Positions 37,790 through 49,732 of a stretch of 64,000 bases of DNA are shown piece after piece. The position numbers and the translations under genes are program-made. The notes beneath the pieces were generated by a model that did not search any database, was not told the origin of the DNA, and saw nothing but the letters and a program-made list of their open reading frames with translations. Source of the DNA: Tridacna crocea. Taxonomy: Eukaryota > Mollusca > Bivalvia > Cardiida > Cardiidae. Location: contig OX031069.1 of assembly GCA_943736015.1 (NCBI GenBank), positions 42,566,728 through 42,630,727 of the forward strand. Reading direction: 5' to 3'. Position 1 is the first letter of the stretch, and every line of letters starts with the position of its first letter.

Positions 37790-38625
37790 ATACACCCAGA
37801 GGGTCGTACCGTGTTATAGCCTTGGTCGTCCGTCCGTCCATTAGCAATTTCTTGTGCGCGCAACTCCCCCCTTGGATTGTTATTGGAATACGTTAACGTG
37901 ATGGACCCGTATAGAGTACAGCTATTTCCACTGAGTATTATTGTACTACTTTCACCGAGCCACTTTTCCCTAATTGTCCTTCCTAGAATTATCTTTTATA
38001 AATTTAAAACCATTGTAATCTCACTAAAAAGGGATATGATAATTACCTTCCTTTTTTGGAAACTAACAAAAGTATCGACAAACAATTTCAAGATAGACAC
38101 CAAAGGAATTTCTGGTCGGTTAAAAATGTGCAAAAGTACTATATCTGTATAAATCTGTCTTTATCAAGAAATTTTATGCCATGCTACCCTAGGAGCATCC
38201 TCGGATACCCCGGGGTCTCCCTATTTGCTACGCTACATCGACCCCTGGGACAATTAATTGAATTTCCCTTGCTTTACCGCTGGCCGAATGCTGGCTTTTC
38301 ATTGGTTCCATCATCAATTTGTGATGGGCGAGTGGACTGTACGCTATGACGTTTCGTATCGATTTTCGGCGGCTGATTCAAAGTTTTATTAGTCAATTGT
38401 CCCAGGGGTCGATGTAGCGTAGCAAATAGGGAGACCCCGGGGTATCCGAGGATGCCCTAGGAGTACCCTGGGGCCAAACTTACCACAATGTATCTCTGTG
38501 ATGTGTAGTTGGTGCATGTGTCTGAAAATTTGGATATCTGTAGCCTGCATTCTAGATTTTAACCCATTTCACTGACAAGCCCCTTCGGGCGTATATGCGG
38601 CGCTTTGCGAAGCTCTTCTTGTCCA
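37790..38625 (+). repeat. Three-level nested repeat
   Basis: A GTCCGTCC-type repeat (left 37790-37900, right about 38465-38625 ending GCGCTTTGCGAAGCTCTTCT) is interrupted by the ~350-bp repeat (37917-38187). That repeat is in turn interrupted by the palindromic MITE at 38196-38454. Confidence 0.72.
38196..38454. repeat. Palindromic MITE with ~65-bp inverted ends and 9-bp target duplication
   Basis: Begins CATCCTCGGATACCCCGGGG and ends CCCCGGGGTATCCGAGGATG. CCCTAGGAG flanks both sides (38187-38195 and 38455-38463). The inner arms include CTACGCTACATCGACCCC. An 8-9 bp duplication suggests hAT or Mutator ancestry. Confidence 0.85.
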
Positions 38626-38689
38626 TGTCTTGTCTATGTTGTCTTTGTCGTGGATTTTCCTTCTTTTTAAACTTTTTTTCTTTACCGGA

Positions 38690-38850
38690 AGACAAAATTT
38701 TACATTCAACAATAGTTGAAAATATTTGATTATTTCTCGAATAAGAAAAGTGTAGTTGAGAGCCTAGAAAACATTGTGGGAAAAGGAGAAAATGCTGGTA
38801 ACCAGCATTTTCTCCTTTTCCCAGTGCTATGTTTTCAAGTGTCATCTACC
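38690..38850. repeat. TTAA-MITE fragment with intact palindrome
   Basis: Core AATGCTGGTAACCAGCATT with both GGAGAAA/TTTCTCC arms. The ends are lost. Confidence 0.72.
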
Positions 38851-39264
38851 TCAAAGCATTTGATCCTTTAGTAATGATATAAAGCTACTTGTGCTAGTCA
38901 AAATATGGGAAAACGCTCGCGCTAAATCTAATTAAAGATTAAGAATAGCATCATCTAAATTAGAACACGGCGTTAATCCGATATGTAATATCAGAACGTT
39001 GTTCGAATGATACGAAAATCTTTTTAAGCACCTTTGACAATCAGAACTGAGTCACGACAAAAAAAAGTTATTCTAGATTTCCGATGGGAGCGTGTTAAGA
39101 TTGAAACTCAACTAGGAATAAAAAAGAAGCTTCAGGTTTGAACAGGAGCTTAGTTTAGTCTGAATAATGAGTCGGTTACGATGCTTCCTTTCATATTTGG
39201 GCATTTATTGTGCACCGCACCGTTGCAATTCCATTGGGAAATTTCTGGTAGGAAAGCTACATTG

Positions 39265-39712
39265 CTTTATTTCATGCTTTCTGGTAGGATACCGGGAAAT
39301 AGCAGTGAAAATATTTTTCGATCTTACACTGGTACCACCTGTGAAAATACCTATTTTCACGTTCTTTTTGCCTAGGTAAATTGCGCGTGCCTAACGACCA
39401 GGTGGGAAATATGACGTCATATACCTTACATTTCTCGCGCTTGACGTAACGTTGCTATGCGGGAGGGGTACGCCACGGGGAATAAGGGAAAAGAACTGTA
39501 CTGAATTTTGATAAAACTCCCCCCAGAAAAGGTTTAAAGCATAAAATAAATAGAATATTTGTTTTTTTCGGTGAAAGATCGAACTTTATTTCATCTCGTG
39601 AACACCATCGGTAATATTTTCACTCGTGGCTGCGCCACTCGTGAAAATATTACCGATGATGTCCACTCGATGAAATAAATTTCGATCTTATACCGCAAAA
39701 AACGAATGTCCT
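39265..39712 (-). repeat. Interspersed hairpin repeat, second copy (inverted)
   Basis: Reverse complement of 9186-9628. The hairpin is now at the right (39545-39700, centre GTGGCTGCGCCAC). It is inserted in an older repeat shared with 13.0-13.6 kb. Confidence 0.8.
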
Positions 39713-40742
39713 CTATGTACTGTAGCATACGGCTTCGTCGATTCCATCTGTATTGCAGTTAAATGCAAAAAAGAAAGAGTTTTAGTGACACATAGTAACA
39801 AGGACAAATCGTTTCATTACCTATAGCGCATGTAGAAGGCGTAAATCTCGAAAAAAGAAGCACAAAATTTAGAGTGTTTGGGGCCATTTTGTGTTTACTT
39901 TGGACGTGTAAACATGTAGAGTGACAGATAAACTAAGCTTTTTTTTCTTATGTTAAGTTGAATTTTTTGTACTTGAAGGGGAGACTTTGGGTATGCGAGT
40001 AGCAGGTATGCTCAAATTCTACAATGTGGTCTATTTGAGAAAATATGAGAGGTTAAACATGCGCAATAAATCTGTGCGGAGATTCCAACTGTTTTTTTTT
40101 TTTCTCTCGATTATCTGTAGGCAGTGGCAACCTCTCAAAGAGCAACATCGTCGTTGGCGACAGTTATCTGTACTATCTAAGCTTAGTTGAGCAGGAATTC
40201 TGTGGAGCAAGAACACGGGTCGTTTAATTCATAACGACATAACACAAAAGACCCAGCCCTGAGCTCTTGCACGCGGACATTCACCATAGCGGAAGCTGGT
40301 ATGGCCCTAAACTAAGACCACTTTCAACACGCCGCGGTTTTCTTAATTATTTCGACAAGCGATTCTTTTCGATAAATTCTAGGTCAATCTCGCCTATGAT
40401 TAGTTGGAAATTTGAACTGGTTTTAACAAATGACATCTGAAATCTGTTTCAAAAGAATTTATCGTGTTATATAAATAATTTCATCAAGAAACATGTGATT
40501 ATTGAGTACGGGTAATTATGGACAATTTGCTGAGGTTGCCTTACTTACTGTGTAGATCAGAACTAGATTGGATCTACTTGGGTTTATTAGGTCAAAAGCT
40601 TTCTGTGATGAAACCGATAAAAAAATGTTTCAAATTGAAATTCCTCGGATCTGATCTCTATCCACTGACTGGATACTGAGAGAGAGGTCGAAAGAATACT
40701 TTCTTTTTCAGAAAGACAGCTCCAGATAGTGCGTCTTACATA

Positions 40743-40831
40743 GTATATCATCGGTTTACTTTAAAGACCTCGTAACTACAGCTTGAAACAAGCTGTAGTT
40801 ACGAGGTCTTTGAAGTAAACCGACGATATAC
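40743..40831. repeat. 89-bp hairpin
   Basis: 43-bp arms (ACCTCGTAACTACAGCTTG and complement) separated by AAA, with a single mismatch visible near the outer end. Confidence 0.88.
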
Positions 40832-41084
40832 AGCATAAACCCCAGGGACAAAATAAAAAATTATTGATGAATATAGCACGTGTGTCCTCTGTTTCATAAA
40901 AGTCCTTCAGGATCGCGATAAATGGGATTGTAAATTTCAATTTTCTCGGCGCATTGAGACAGAACTTAATGTGTCAGCGCTTCATTCCGACAAAACTAAT
41001 ATCCTCTATGTTTTCTATTATTTTTTCACTGAAGCCATATATGTCCACTTATGAAGCCCTGTAGATACAACTTTCGTTACAGCT

Positions 41085-41325
41085 CTTTACGAAATAACAA
41101 ATAAAAATTTTGGGCTTTGTCCAAATCAAAAGCATTCGCAGATGACAAATTGTATGTGGCTCGAATTGTGGATTTTTTTTTTCTTTGAGGGGGTGAAAAG
41201 TTTTTTGGGGAAAGCAAGATAATGCTGGTGATAAGTCTTTTCGCCTTTTCCCAACAATGTTTTAAAAATCCTTCTTTCTCAATGTTTGTTTGTGAAAAGT
41301 TTGGATCGTGTTGTGAAGGGATAAA
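41085..41325. repeat. Degenerate TTAA-MITE
   Basis: CTCTTTACGAAATAACA at left; arms degraded (AAGCAAGATAATGCTGGTGA, TTTTCGCCTTTTCCCAACAA). Confidence 0.6.
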
Positions 41326-41359
41326 CCCGTGGATGTACCAGCTCAGAATGGGACAATAA

Positions 41360-41770
41360 TGATTATTATACTGCAAAGAAATTTCTCATTATCTGAGTGG
41401 TTAGCATGCCGAGAACATATATGTATATCATGTTTCCCGGCAAAAACTACGTAGTCAGTTTCCCTTTTGAATACCCCGTAAAGATCACTACACGAGCAAT
41501 ACAACCACCAAAATGGCGGCGTCGATCGATCACCAGACCACTCTCTTGCACCCCGGATCATTACATTCATGTATGTGAGGTAACGAACGACAACTCTGCT
41601 CGGAGATTGTCACCAGACTGTACTGATTTATTCACCAAACTGCACGTTTTAGTGACGTCAGTTTGCAATGACGTCAGTTTTCATTGAATCGGGGGCACTC
41701 GGAAGGGAATTTCTATTTCGTCAGCATGATCGATTCGTGAGATTATAAACCAGGAAAATTTCGCTTCATG
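41360..41770 (-). repeat. TATTATACTGCAAAG MITE, inverted diverged copy
   Basis: Starts ATTATTATACTGCAAAGAAA. Contains AAATGGCGGCGTCGATCGAT and TGACGTCAGTTTGCAATGAC, as in 10107-10466 reversed. Confidence 0.72.
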
Positions 41771-42129
41771 ACGTTTGGTATAAATGTTCACGCGCATCCA
41801 TACTGCGCATGTGTATTTCTCACAGATAGTAAAACTATCGGCACTATTGCATATTTTTCACTCAAATGGCAGTCGTAACAGCGGACCGACGGTGCACTTT
41901 TACAAGTAGAACATTCTACGGATGGTACTAGTATGGTTGCACCAGCCATGGTATTCTATGGTCGAAATAAAATAGGTAAGTTTTCATCAAAACGAACGCT
42001 TATTTGTCGTGGAAAAAGGAAATTGTCAGCCATCTAACGGGGAAAACGATACAGCTTCTGACGTTTTCCTGACAATGGCAGGCCAGTTGTCATGTTTCCT
42101 GTCAGGAATAAGGTGATAGCATCAAAACT

Positions 42130-43160
42130 GGCTTGCCAGTGTAAGGATGATATGACTGGTAAAGAGCTAACTGGAAAAAATGTCCAGTTACAATCAAACA
42201 GGCAAAAAATTGAAACTGTTGAAGTATACCTATTTCTTGAAGTACAGCTATTTCCTTTTAAAAAATACTGTGGGAAGAGAAGAAATTTCTTTAACCGAAT
42301 AATTTTTCCTTTTTCCATCATGTCTGCCGAAAGCTTTTATCTCATTTTTTCCATAGACATTTTTTTTTTTTTGTATTTCTATGAGCCGTATGGCCATAAT
42401 CATGTATGCAAATTAATAAAAAAAGAACTACATGACAGATAATGAAGGGTTTGATACGCATTTGAGGTATATAGGCTATGTTCATTTTTTGAAGGAGTAT
42501 ATGATACAAAAATAATGTGGGAAAAGGAGAAATCACTTTTAATGAGCATGAGCAATTTCTTCTTTCCCTTTGTGTCTCCTGAGCTTCTATTATATAGTTT
42601 TCCTTGGAAAAAATTAACTTCCAACGTGATCTTCATCCCTGTTTCCTGGGTAAAGAAGCACGGGTAGGTGCGATTTTTATTTTTTCTTATAGTCAAGATT
42701 TATAAGTACTATGATTATGGATTTCTTTTTTTAAAAAATCTGTCCGGTAGAAAGTATGTTTTTATTGATGATTAACTCTTAACCCGGTCAAATTATCTCC
42801 CTTTTTAACTCAATGGTCTATATATAAAATGCATATTGGTACATTTACCATGCTCAGAACCAGGCTTTTTCTTGTTTTTTGTGCAAAACTTAATTATTTT
42901 TCATTAAAGTGATGTATATTTGTATATTCTTCGGATAATTTTCCTGTTTAATTGACTATTAAAGAAAAGTATGTTAAATCCGGTATATGCTGTATTTTGG
43001 AACTGTATATACTTTTTTCAAAAGTTAGTTTCTCGGAAACGAGCACGGGGACCCCCCTTTTTTTTTCATTGTAATCTACATGAGACATGATAAGCTTTGT
43101 ATGTGCAAAGTTTAAAAAAATCTATCCGTTGGAAGAATTTGTCATAAACGTCCTTAACGC
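42130..43160. other. Intergenic, decayed TTAA-MITE arms
   Basis: Two weak MITE traces (near 42260-42330 and 42510-42570, GTGGGAAAAGGAGAAATCAC). The rest is unassigned AT-rich sequence. Confidence 0.4.
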
Positions 43161-43200
43161 GCTTTGACAGGGTAACACTTTGTAGTATAATAAATTCGTT

Positions 43201-43338
43201 GTATGGTCAGGTGGCAGGGGCTTGGGAACTTGTTCATGGCTGTGGTTAATCATGTCGCCACCTCGCCTTCGGCTCGGGGCGACATGATTAACCACAGCCG
43301 TGAACAAGTTTCCTAGTCCCCTGCCACCTGACCGTACA
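43201..43338 (-). repeat. Hairpin element, second copy
   Basis: Matches 9964-10100. A piece of the adjoining TTATACTGCAAAG element (CACTTTGTAGTATAATAAA) also lies beside it, so the two form one larger unit at both loci. Confidence 0.8.
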
Positions 43339-43364
43339 ACTAATATTGGTAGCTTTCAGCTTGT

Positions 43365-43670
43365 CATGGTTATGCTACGTTAAAAACCATGTTACCGACG
43401 GCCACGACAGAGCTGTTTGTCTGAATTTTTGAACGTTTTCCTTTTTTTTCTCCATGTCCATGCTACGTTTACACCATGTTCCCCACAACCACGACAGCCA
43501 CTTTTCAATCTATCATGGACAAAAAAGGGATTAATGTACAGCAACACAGAGGAACAAGATTAGCAAGCTTGACAGATTGTGATTGCTTTTGTTTGTCCTA
43601 GTTGCCATGCAAGATTTTTAAACTATTATGCTACTATGTACACCATGTTTCCGGTAGCCACGGCAGCCAT
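43365..43670 (+). repeat. Three diverged repeats of a CATGCTACG...CCACGACAGCC motif
   Basis: Motifs at about 43365-43412, 43455-43502 and 43620-43667 share ATGCTACG-T, ACCATGTT-CC and CCACGACAG. Spacing is irregular. Confidence 0.5.
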
Positions 43671-44026
43671 GATTCAAGCTTTGATAATATACAGCAACTG
43701 TGCATGGACTTTATAGCGCATACAAATAATGCACATTTTCAAGGAGAAATGGCTACTTTTCCCTTGCTAATCGTCAGACTTTTTTGGGTTCAAGCTATGA
43801 ATGATATAAACAAACTGTAAGTTTCACGAAAATTATATCACAACTGCATACTTGATCGCGTAAGCAAAAAAAAAAACTAACGGACGGACACACAGACGGA
43901 CGACTGAAACTACTCTATGATAAGAAAAATAAAAAAGAATTACAAAAAATAAACGGTGTAAGAGGCTCTGGAATATGAACATTTAAACTCATTTCTGGTT
44001 AAAGTGCAGCTTTTGCTGTATGGTAG

Positions 44027-44335
44027 ACGATGGGTACAGGTATAAATGAATACAATTAGGCTAAGGCCCAGATCGAAAAAGGGCTCTATTTTTAATTTTT
44101 TTTCAATCCATCTGGTAGAAAAATTCAAATGGTACAGTGAGTTAGGGTAGCCTATTAGAGTCACTTTAAGCATGGATGCCAGATCTGAAAGTGGTGCAGA
44201 TTTTTTTTTATATGCTAATAAACGCGCCTACCCCAAATTTGCCTATAACAAAAATTAAACTTTTCCTCTGTTCACAATAATGGAAAAAACAATGAAACAA
44301 TGCAATCTTTTTGACAAATCTTTTGAATAGACCAT
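44027..44335 (+). repeat. Repeat unit shared with 47845-48100
   Basis: GGCTAAGGCCCAGATCGAAA, TTTTCAATCCATCTGGTAGA, GCATGGATGCCAGATCTGAA and AAACGCGCCTACCCC recur at 47.85-48.10 kb. Confidence 0.75.
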
Positions 44336-44405
44336 CTGCCAATTACCGTTACTGACGCGCCACCACGAGTTACTTCCCTTTCCACCGGACAATCTTTCCC
44401 GAGTG

Positions 44406-45194
44406 TAGGACAAAACCCCCCTAGGACAAAACCCCCCTAGGACAAAACCCCCATGGACAAAACCCCCCTAGGACAAAACCCCCCTAGGATAAAACCCCCC
44501 TGGGACAAAACCCCCATCATATATAAAAAGCATATAAATCTGAGAAAACACACATAATTTGCAAATAGGTTTAAAGTATTCAAAACAAGTCTGTTTGATT
44601 TAAGGAAAAAAATCAAACATGAAAGGCAAAAAATGATTTAAATATTATCTTATTTTAATTTGTACCTCAAGTTTGTTGATAATTTCTATTGATATATCAA
44701 CACCTATGCAGACTTAAGCAAGACAGGTGTCGAGAAGGGATTAAGACACCTGATTTGCAAGTTTACACCTGTCATATTCACTAATATTAAGTAGTAGATT
44801 TGATCATATAAAAGCAATAAATAAGAAAAAAAAATCCTTTGATTAATACATAAATGATTTTTTTCATTGTATGATTGCATTTATAATTTATTATGAATGT
44901 ATTAAGAAAAAAACACAATTTTGGTCATAAAGCAATTTTAAAAAAAAAAAAACAACACATTTTTGATCATAAAGCACAAATTAACTTATACAAAAACATT
45001 ATTTTTTACACTTCCACAAGTATTTAAAGCAGTAAATTTTATTAAACTTTAAAATGATTGTACAAAAAGAATCATTTTAAAACCATGGGGGTTTTGTCCA
45101 CTTTTCAGTTAAAGAGTAGGGGGGTTTTGTCCAGGGGTGTTTTGTCCATGGGTGTTTTGTCCTAGGGGGGTTTTGTCCTAGGGGGGTTTTGTCC
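44406..45194. mobile_element. Foldback-like element with inverted tandem arrays
   Basis: The left array (44406-44517) has about seven ~16-bp units GGACAAAACCCCCCTA. The right array (45083-45194) has the complementary TAGGGGGGTTTTGTCC units. Between them is ~565 bp of AT-rich DNA with no coding frame. Inverted subterminal tandem arrays recall Foldback-type elements. No flanking duplication could be fixed. Confidence 0.7.
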
Positions 45195-46109
45195 GTACCC
45201 CTCTTTCCCAATCCTGTATATACCCGAATAGTGAAAGGGTCATATGTTTTATATGAAATATACCCTAAACGCAATAAATAAGACAAAAAAACCTAAAACG
45301 GCTGTGCCGGTAGTTTTATCAATTATCTTTTTTGAAGACACACACAAAAAAGAACTGTTGTTTTACCAATTTTTCGGTAGACTTCAGAGAGTAAAGCGGT
45401 ATCATAAGCGTTGTATCCTGCCGGGCGTGTTGATAGAACTTTTTGTATGCAGACAACATTAACCCTTAGGCTGCCAAGCGTGACTCGATGATCTTTTGCA
45501 GACAATATAGATTCAGATCACACCAGGAAGAACGTGCAGTCTGATCCTAGATCTACACTATCCGATACGGAGATATTTTTCCTCGAGATATTCCTTTGAA
45601 ATAACATTTGAGTTTTTACTATAGGTTTTAAAAGCGGCATTTGATTTATTTATAGGATAAGATTTAATAACTTAAAAACAACCCCCCATTCCGAAAGAAA
45701 TTAGTGCAAATATACAGTTTAACCTTTTAAACCAGGTTACATAATAATGCATTTGAAAAAAAAAATGTTTGGGCAGAAAAATGCATCTTCTAGGGCCATT
45801 AATTAGAACAGACTTACCCTCCATCACAGATTTTAACAATTCCAAACCTTTTCAAGTGATGCACCTAATACTAAACGGGATAAACACTTATTTGTGACAC
45901 TTGTGTGTTAGTCGGTGCCTAAAAAGAACATCACGGCTTTTCATATAGATCACCCAATTTGACGGTGAAATACCGAGATCAAACGAACACCCAGTTAACC
46001 CCTTACAAGCTTTGAAATGAAAACAAGTATAGCACGTATTCGCTTTCTGAAAATGAATCTCTAACATCTTTTTTTTCTAGAGGGAATTGAAAGTTTGAAA
46101 TTGGAAGTA
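45195..46109. other. Intergenic, largely unassigned
   Basis: Contains a fragment (45460-45600; GTGCAGTCTGATCCTAGATC, AGATCTACACTATCCG) related to 58890-59125. Nothing else recognised. Confidence 0.4.
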
Positions 46110-46134
46110 AACTTTGTTATTACGATAGTCAACT

Positions 46135-46305
46135 TATTATAAGGTTTGTCAAACAGGAACATGACATGATTGAAGGATAGAAAACTTTGTGGGAAAAGGA
46201 GAAAATACTGGTTACCAGCATTTTCTCCTTTTTCCACAATATTTTTGAAAAAACTTTTTTCTCAGGGGTGTCAAAAGTAGGGATTGTATGGTAATGGGAT
46301 AATGT
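46135..46305. repeat. TTAA-MITE, left end missing
   Basis: Palindrome core TACTGGTTACCAGCA with both arms; right end TATGGTAATGGGATAA. Confidence 0.72.
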
Positions 46306-47305
46306 CTCAGTTTTTTGTTAGTAGACAGTCTATAGACTGCCAGTGTTTTGTTAGTAAACTATATTTTGTAAGGGTCGTAAAAAGCTTGGGTTATGCGGTA
46401 TATGGTTTTAAATAGTTACTCTGAATGTTTTCACCCGAAGACAACACTTTGGATTCGTTCAGATACATAGTATAAGGAGACGATAGAATAAACGTGGGTC
46501 AAATGGTTGTAATTGTCTCTGAAAAAGTAAAAAAAAAAAACAACAATAATTGTTGAAAAAGGAGAAAATGCTTCTTGCAAGCCCTTCCTTTTTTCCCTAA
46601 ATATTTTCTCTCACACTTTGTAAAATTTATTTTTCACAGATGTTTCTGAATTGCATATTGCTTACTTTTTTTTTCGTTTTTTTGAGGGGGGGGGGTGTTA
46701 AGCTTGAGGAAGTGAGACAAATAACAGAAAGTGGGACAAATCAGCATGTATGCTCCCTTTTTTTCCGGGTGAAGGGATAACTCGGTGTTCCTTTGATCTC
46801 GGTATCGCACTGCAGGGTGGGTGACCTTTAGAACAGCGTAATATATTGCTTCTTACAGATTAACACACACGTGTCACATTTAATTGACCATTCTTATCTT
46901 TTGTTTCATATTAATCAACCCCTTTGATGATCATTAATGGACAGGATTATGAATTCTATACAGATGTCAGAGGGTAAGTTTGTTCTTAGTCTCTACATAC
47001 TCTTTATTTCAATACGATCTCATAAAATGCATATTTTGTCTGTTTATGATGGTTTTTTTTCAAAAGCAATATCGCAAAATATCTTGGAATTGTGTTAGAA
47101 TTGATTTCCTGTAGATTTCTTGCTATGCCACTTTCTTTTGTGTTATTATTTTGTCCATATTTAAAGGATTTACGAACGGGACGTACGGGATTTGTTACTA
47201 AAATACGGCTTTGATTGTCCGGTGTCACGTGATACTTCTGGTGCGCCGCTTACGATAAAATGGAAATATCGCTTATATCAAATCTAATTGGCAAATCGTC
47301 TATTT
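46306..47305. other. Intergenic, decayed MITE traces
   Basis: One degenerate MITE (46440-46640) and a G-run near 46685. No gene supported. Confidence 0.4.
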
Positions 47306-48478
47306 AAGATGCTCATAAAAATCCACATTTACCTGTATGTAAGACTTTTATTTAATCAAGTCTGACCAATTTCACATACCGTAAAATACCTAATAAATGT
47401 TCCTAGCAGAAATGAATTGAAAACAATCTCTGAATTTCAGTCTTCACATTGAATGTGTTAATATTTCTGGCTAGATTTTTTCACAGTTTTGGCTAGAGCT
47501 ACTAGGACAGACATAGAGGACCAGAATTAAGAACAGTTTTGGAGTTTTAGCATTTAGCACCTCAAAAATGATCTATTTATGAGTGCAACAGTATAATTTG
47601 TTGTTGCACACTAACCTTTGATTTCGTTATTTCATTATATATTCACAACTGTAACCATAAGTATGCCAACACTAAGATTTGGCTATTTTCATTAAGCTGC
47701 TTTATTACCTTTGTTATTCTTAGTCTCCTACTCTGTTAATCTATTTCACTGATACAATAGGGGATATGACTTGAAGCAATAGGGTCATGATGGCCCTGTA
47801 TCGCTCCACTGGCTAATAAGTGAAAACACTACAAGCCAAACAGTATAGGCTAAGGCCCAGATCAAAAAAGAGCCCTATTTCTAATTTTTTTCAATCCATC
47901 TGGTGAATTAGGATAGCCTATTAGAGTCACTTTAAGCATGGATGCCAGATCTGAAAAAGGTTCAGATTTTTTTTATATGCTAATAAACGCGCCTACCCAA
48001 AATTTGCCTATAACGTAAATTAGACTTTTCCTCTGTTCACAAAAATGAAGCAGACAATGATACAATGCAATCTTTTTCACAAATCTTTTTAATCTAAGGT
48101 GCTCATAAAAATCCACATTTCTGTAAGACTTACAATTTATATTAAATCAAGTCTAATTTCACATACCATAATTCACCTAATAAATGTTCCTTGCAGTTCA
48201 ACCAATCTCTGAATTTTCAGTCTTCACATTCAATCTGTTTATATTTCTGGCTAGATTTATTCACAATTTTGACTAGACCTACTAGGACAGACAAACAGGA
48301 CAAAAATCAAGAAAACTTACTGAGTTATAGCATTTAGTACCTCAAAAATGATCCATTTATGAGTGCCACAGTATAATTTATTGTTGCACACTAACCTTTG
48401 ATTTCTTTATTTCATTATATATTCATGTCCAACCATAAGTATGCCAATACTAAGATTTGGATATTTTCATTACATGTA

Positions 48479-49621
48479 CAGTCAAACCTGGTGATCCGTC
48501 CACCTCCATTCAGCGTGAACCTACATTTAACGGCCAGTTCAATGTCCCCCCAATCAATTTTACTCTATATTGAACCTTTTTTCAACAAGCACCTTTAAAA
48601 CGCACGCAACGGCTGCCGAAATTGTGTCCCGTTTTTCAAAACACCCTGGTAAGTAGCGGCCAATAATCAACGGAAGTCGGACTGCCAAATTAAAATTTCA
48701 CGCCCAGTGTACTTCTCACGTTCAACCGTTTTCGGATGAACAATTAAAGTGTCAAAATCGAACAATCATAATACAGACGTCGCCAATTAACAGGTGATTG
48801 TATATTACCTAATTTCCTCGAGAACGTGTTATTTTGATGCAAATGGTGATTTCGTAAGCTATTATACCCGATTTGTCACAATTTTTTTAAGTTCGAAATC
48901 ACGTGTAAATTACCCGAGTCAGACAACCAAAAATGTCTTTCTACTTTCGATTTAATCCGACATTTCTGTAATGATTACATAACGTAATGATAAAGAAGCT
49001 GTTTCGCCATTTTATTTGTTAGAATTTTTCTAAACGGTGAGAAATGATTAAAGAAAACTGTCCTATCAACCGATTGTACCCAAATTAGTATTGGTAATTA
49101 CCTATGCCGGTGTTTCAGAAATTGTCACTGATTACGTTAATTTTTGACGATTACCCGGACGTCCCGATGTCATTGACCAGTAAACCTACCATTGTTTGAC
49201 CTTTTTTGCCCAATCATCTTTCGACAATTCGATTATTTTGATTGTTGATTATTCCAAAGATGCAGATTTCTTATATTTTGACCCTACGATCTGTCTGTTG
49301 TATTATTAACTCGAAACTGTTAATATCAAATCATGGCTTGTACCAAGAGAAAAGTGTTTACATTAGAAAGCAGAGTGGAAGTGATTAGACTTTTAGAATC
49401 TAGAAAGACTTCTCGGATTCTAGCTGAACAATTTGAACATGGGTATGCGCTGTATTTGTATATGGACATGTAACCCCCCCCCCCCCCCCCCCTTAATAAT
49501 TTTTTAGGAAAAGATAACCCTGAGACCATCTTGCGTGATGGACCTCTTTTAAGCAAGCACCTGTCTTAAGCAAGCGATTTTGGAAGGTCCCTTGACCGCT
49601 TGCTTAAGACAGGTTTGACTG
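48479..49621 (+). mobile_element. pogo/Tigger-like DNA transposon relic
   Basis: Inverted ends CAGTCAAACCTG at both termini, flanked by TA (48477-48478 and 49622-49623). 1143 bp. It contains the start of a transposase-like frame with a CENP-B-type helix-turn-helix. TA target and CAGT..AACCT ends fit the pogo/Tigger branch of Tc1/mariner. The catalytic DDE part is absent. Confidence 0.82.
49333..49473 (+). pseudogene. Truncated transposase N-terminus (CENP-B HTH)
   Basis: 46 codons beginning MACTKRKVFTLESRVEVIRL and continuing LESRKTSRILAEQFEHG, then diverging to a stop before a C18 run. The pattern K-R-K-x-x-T-L-E..V-x-V-I-R-x-L-E..S-x-x-x-L-A-E-Q-F is typical of the psq/CENP-B helix-turn-helix of pogo transposases. 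The remainder of the gene is missing. Confidence 0.78.
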
Positions 49622-49732
49622 TATTTAAGTTTCTTTATTTCCTTTGTTATTTTTACTCTTCTATTCTGTTACTCTATTTCACTGATGGGGATATGACTTG
49701 AAACAAGAGGGCCATAATGGCCCTGTATCGCT

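Noticed and set aside
41570..41700. CRE/TGACGTCA motifs as a promoter
   Set aside because: They are internal to a repeat family (also at 10240-10260) with no adjacent gene.
44406..45194. CRISPR-like repeat-spacer array
   Set aside because: Units are contiguous 16-mers without spacers, inverted on the two sides, in an animal genome.
46940..46975. Mini-exon between ACAG and GTAAGT
   Set aside because: Too short and without homology; chance splice-like motifs are frequent.
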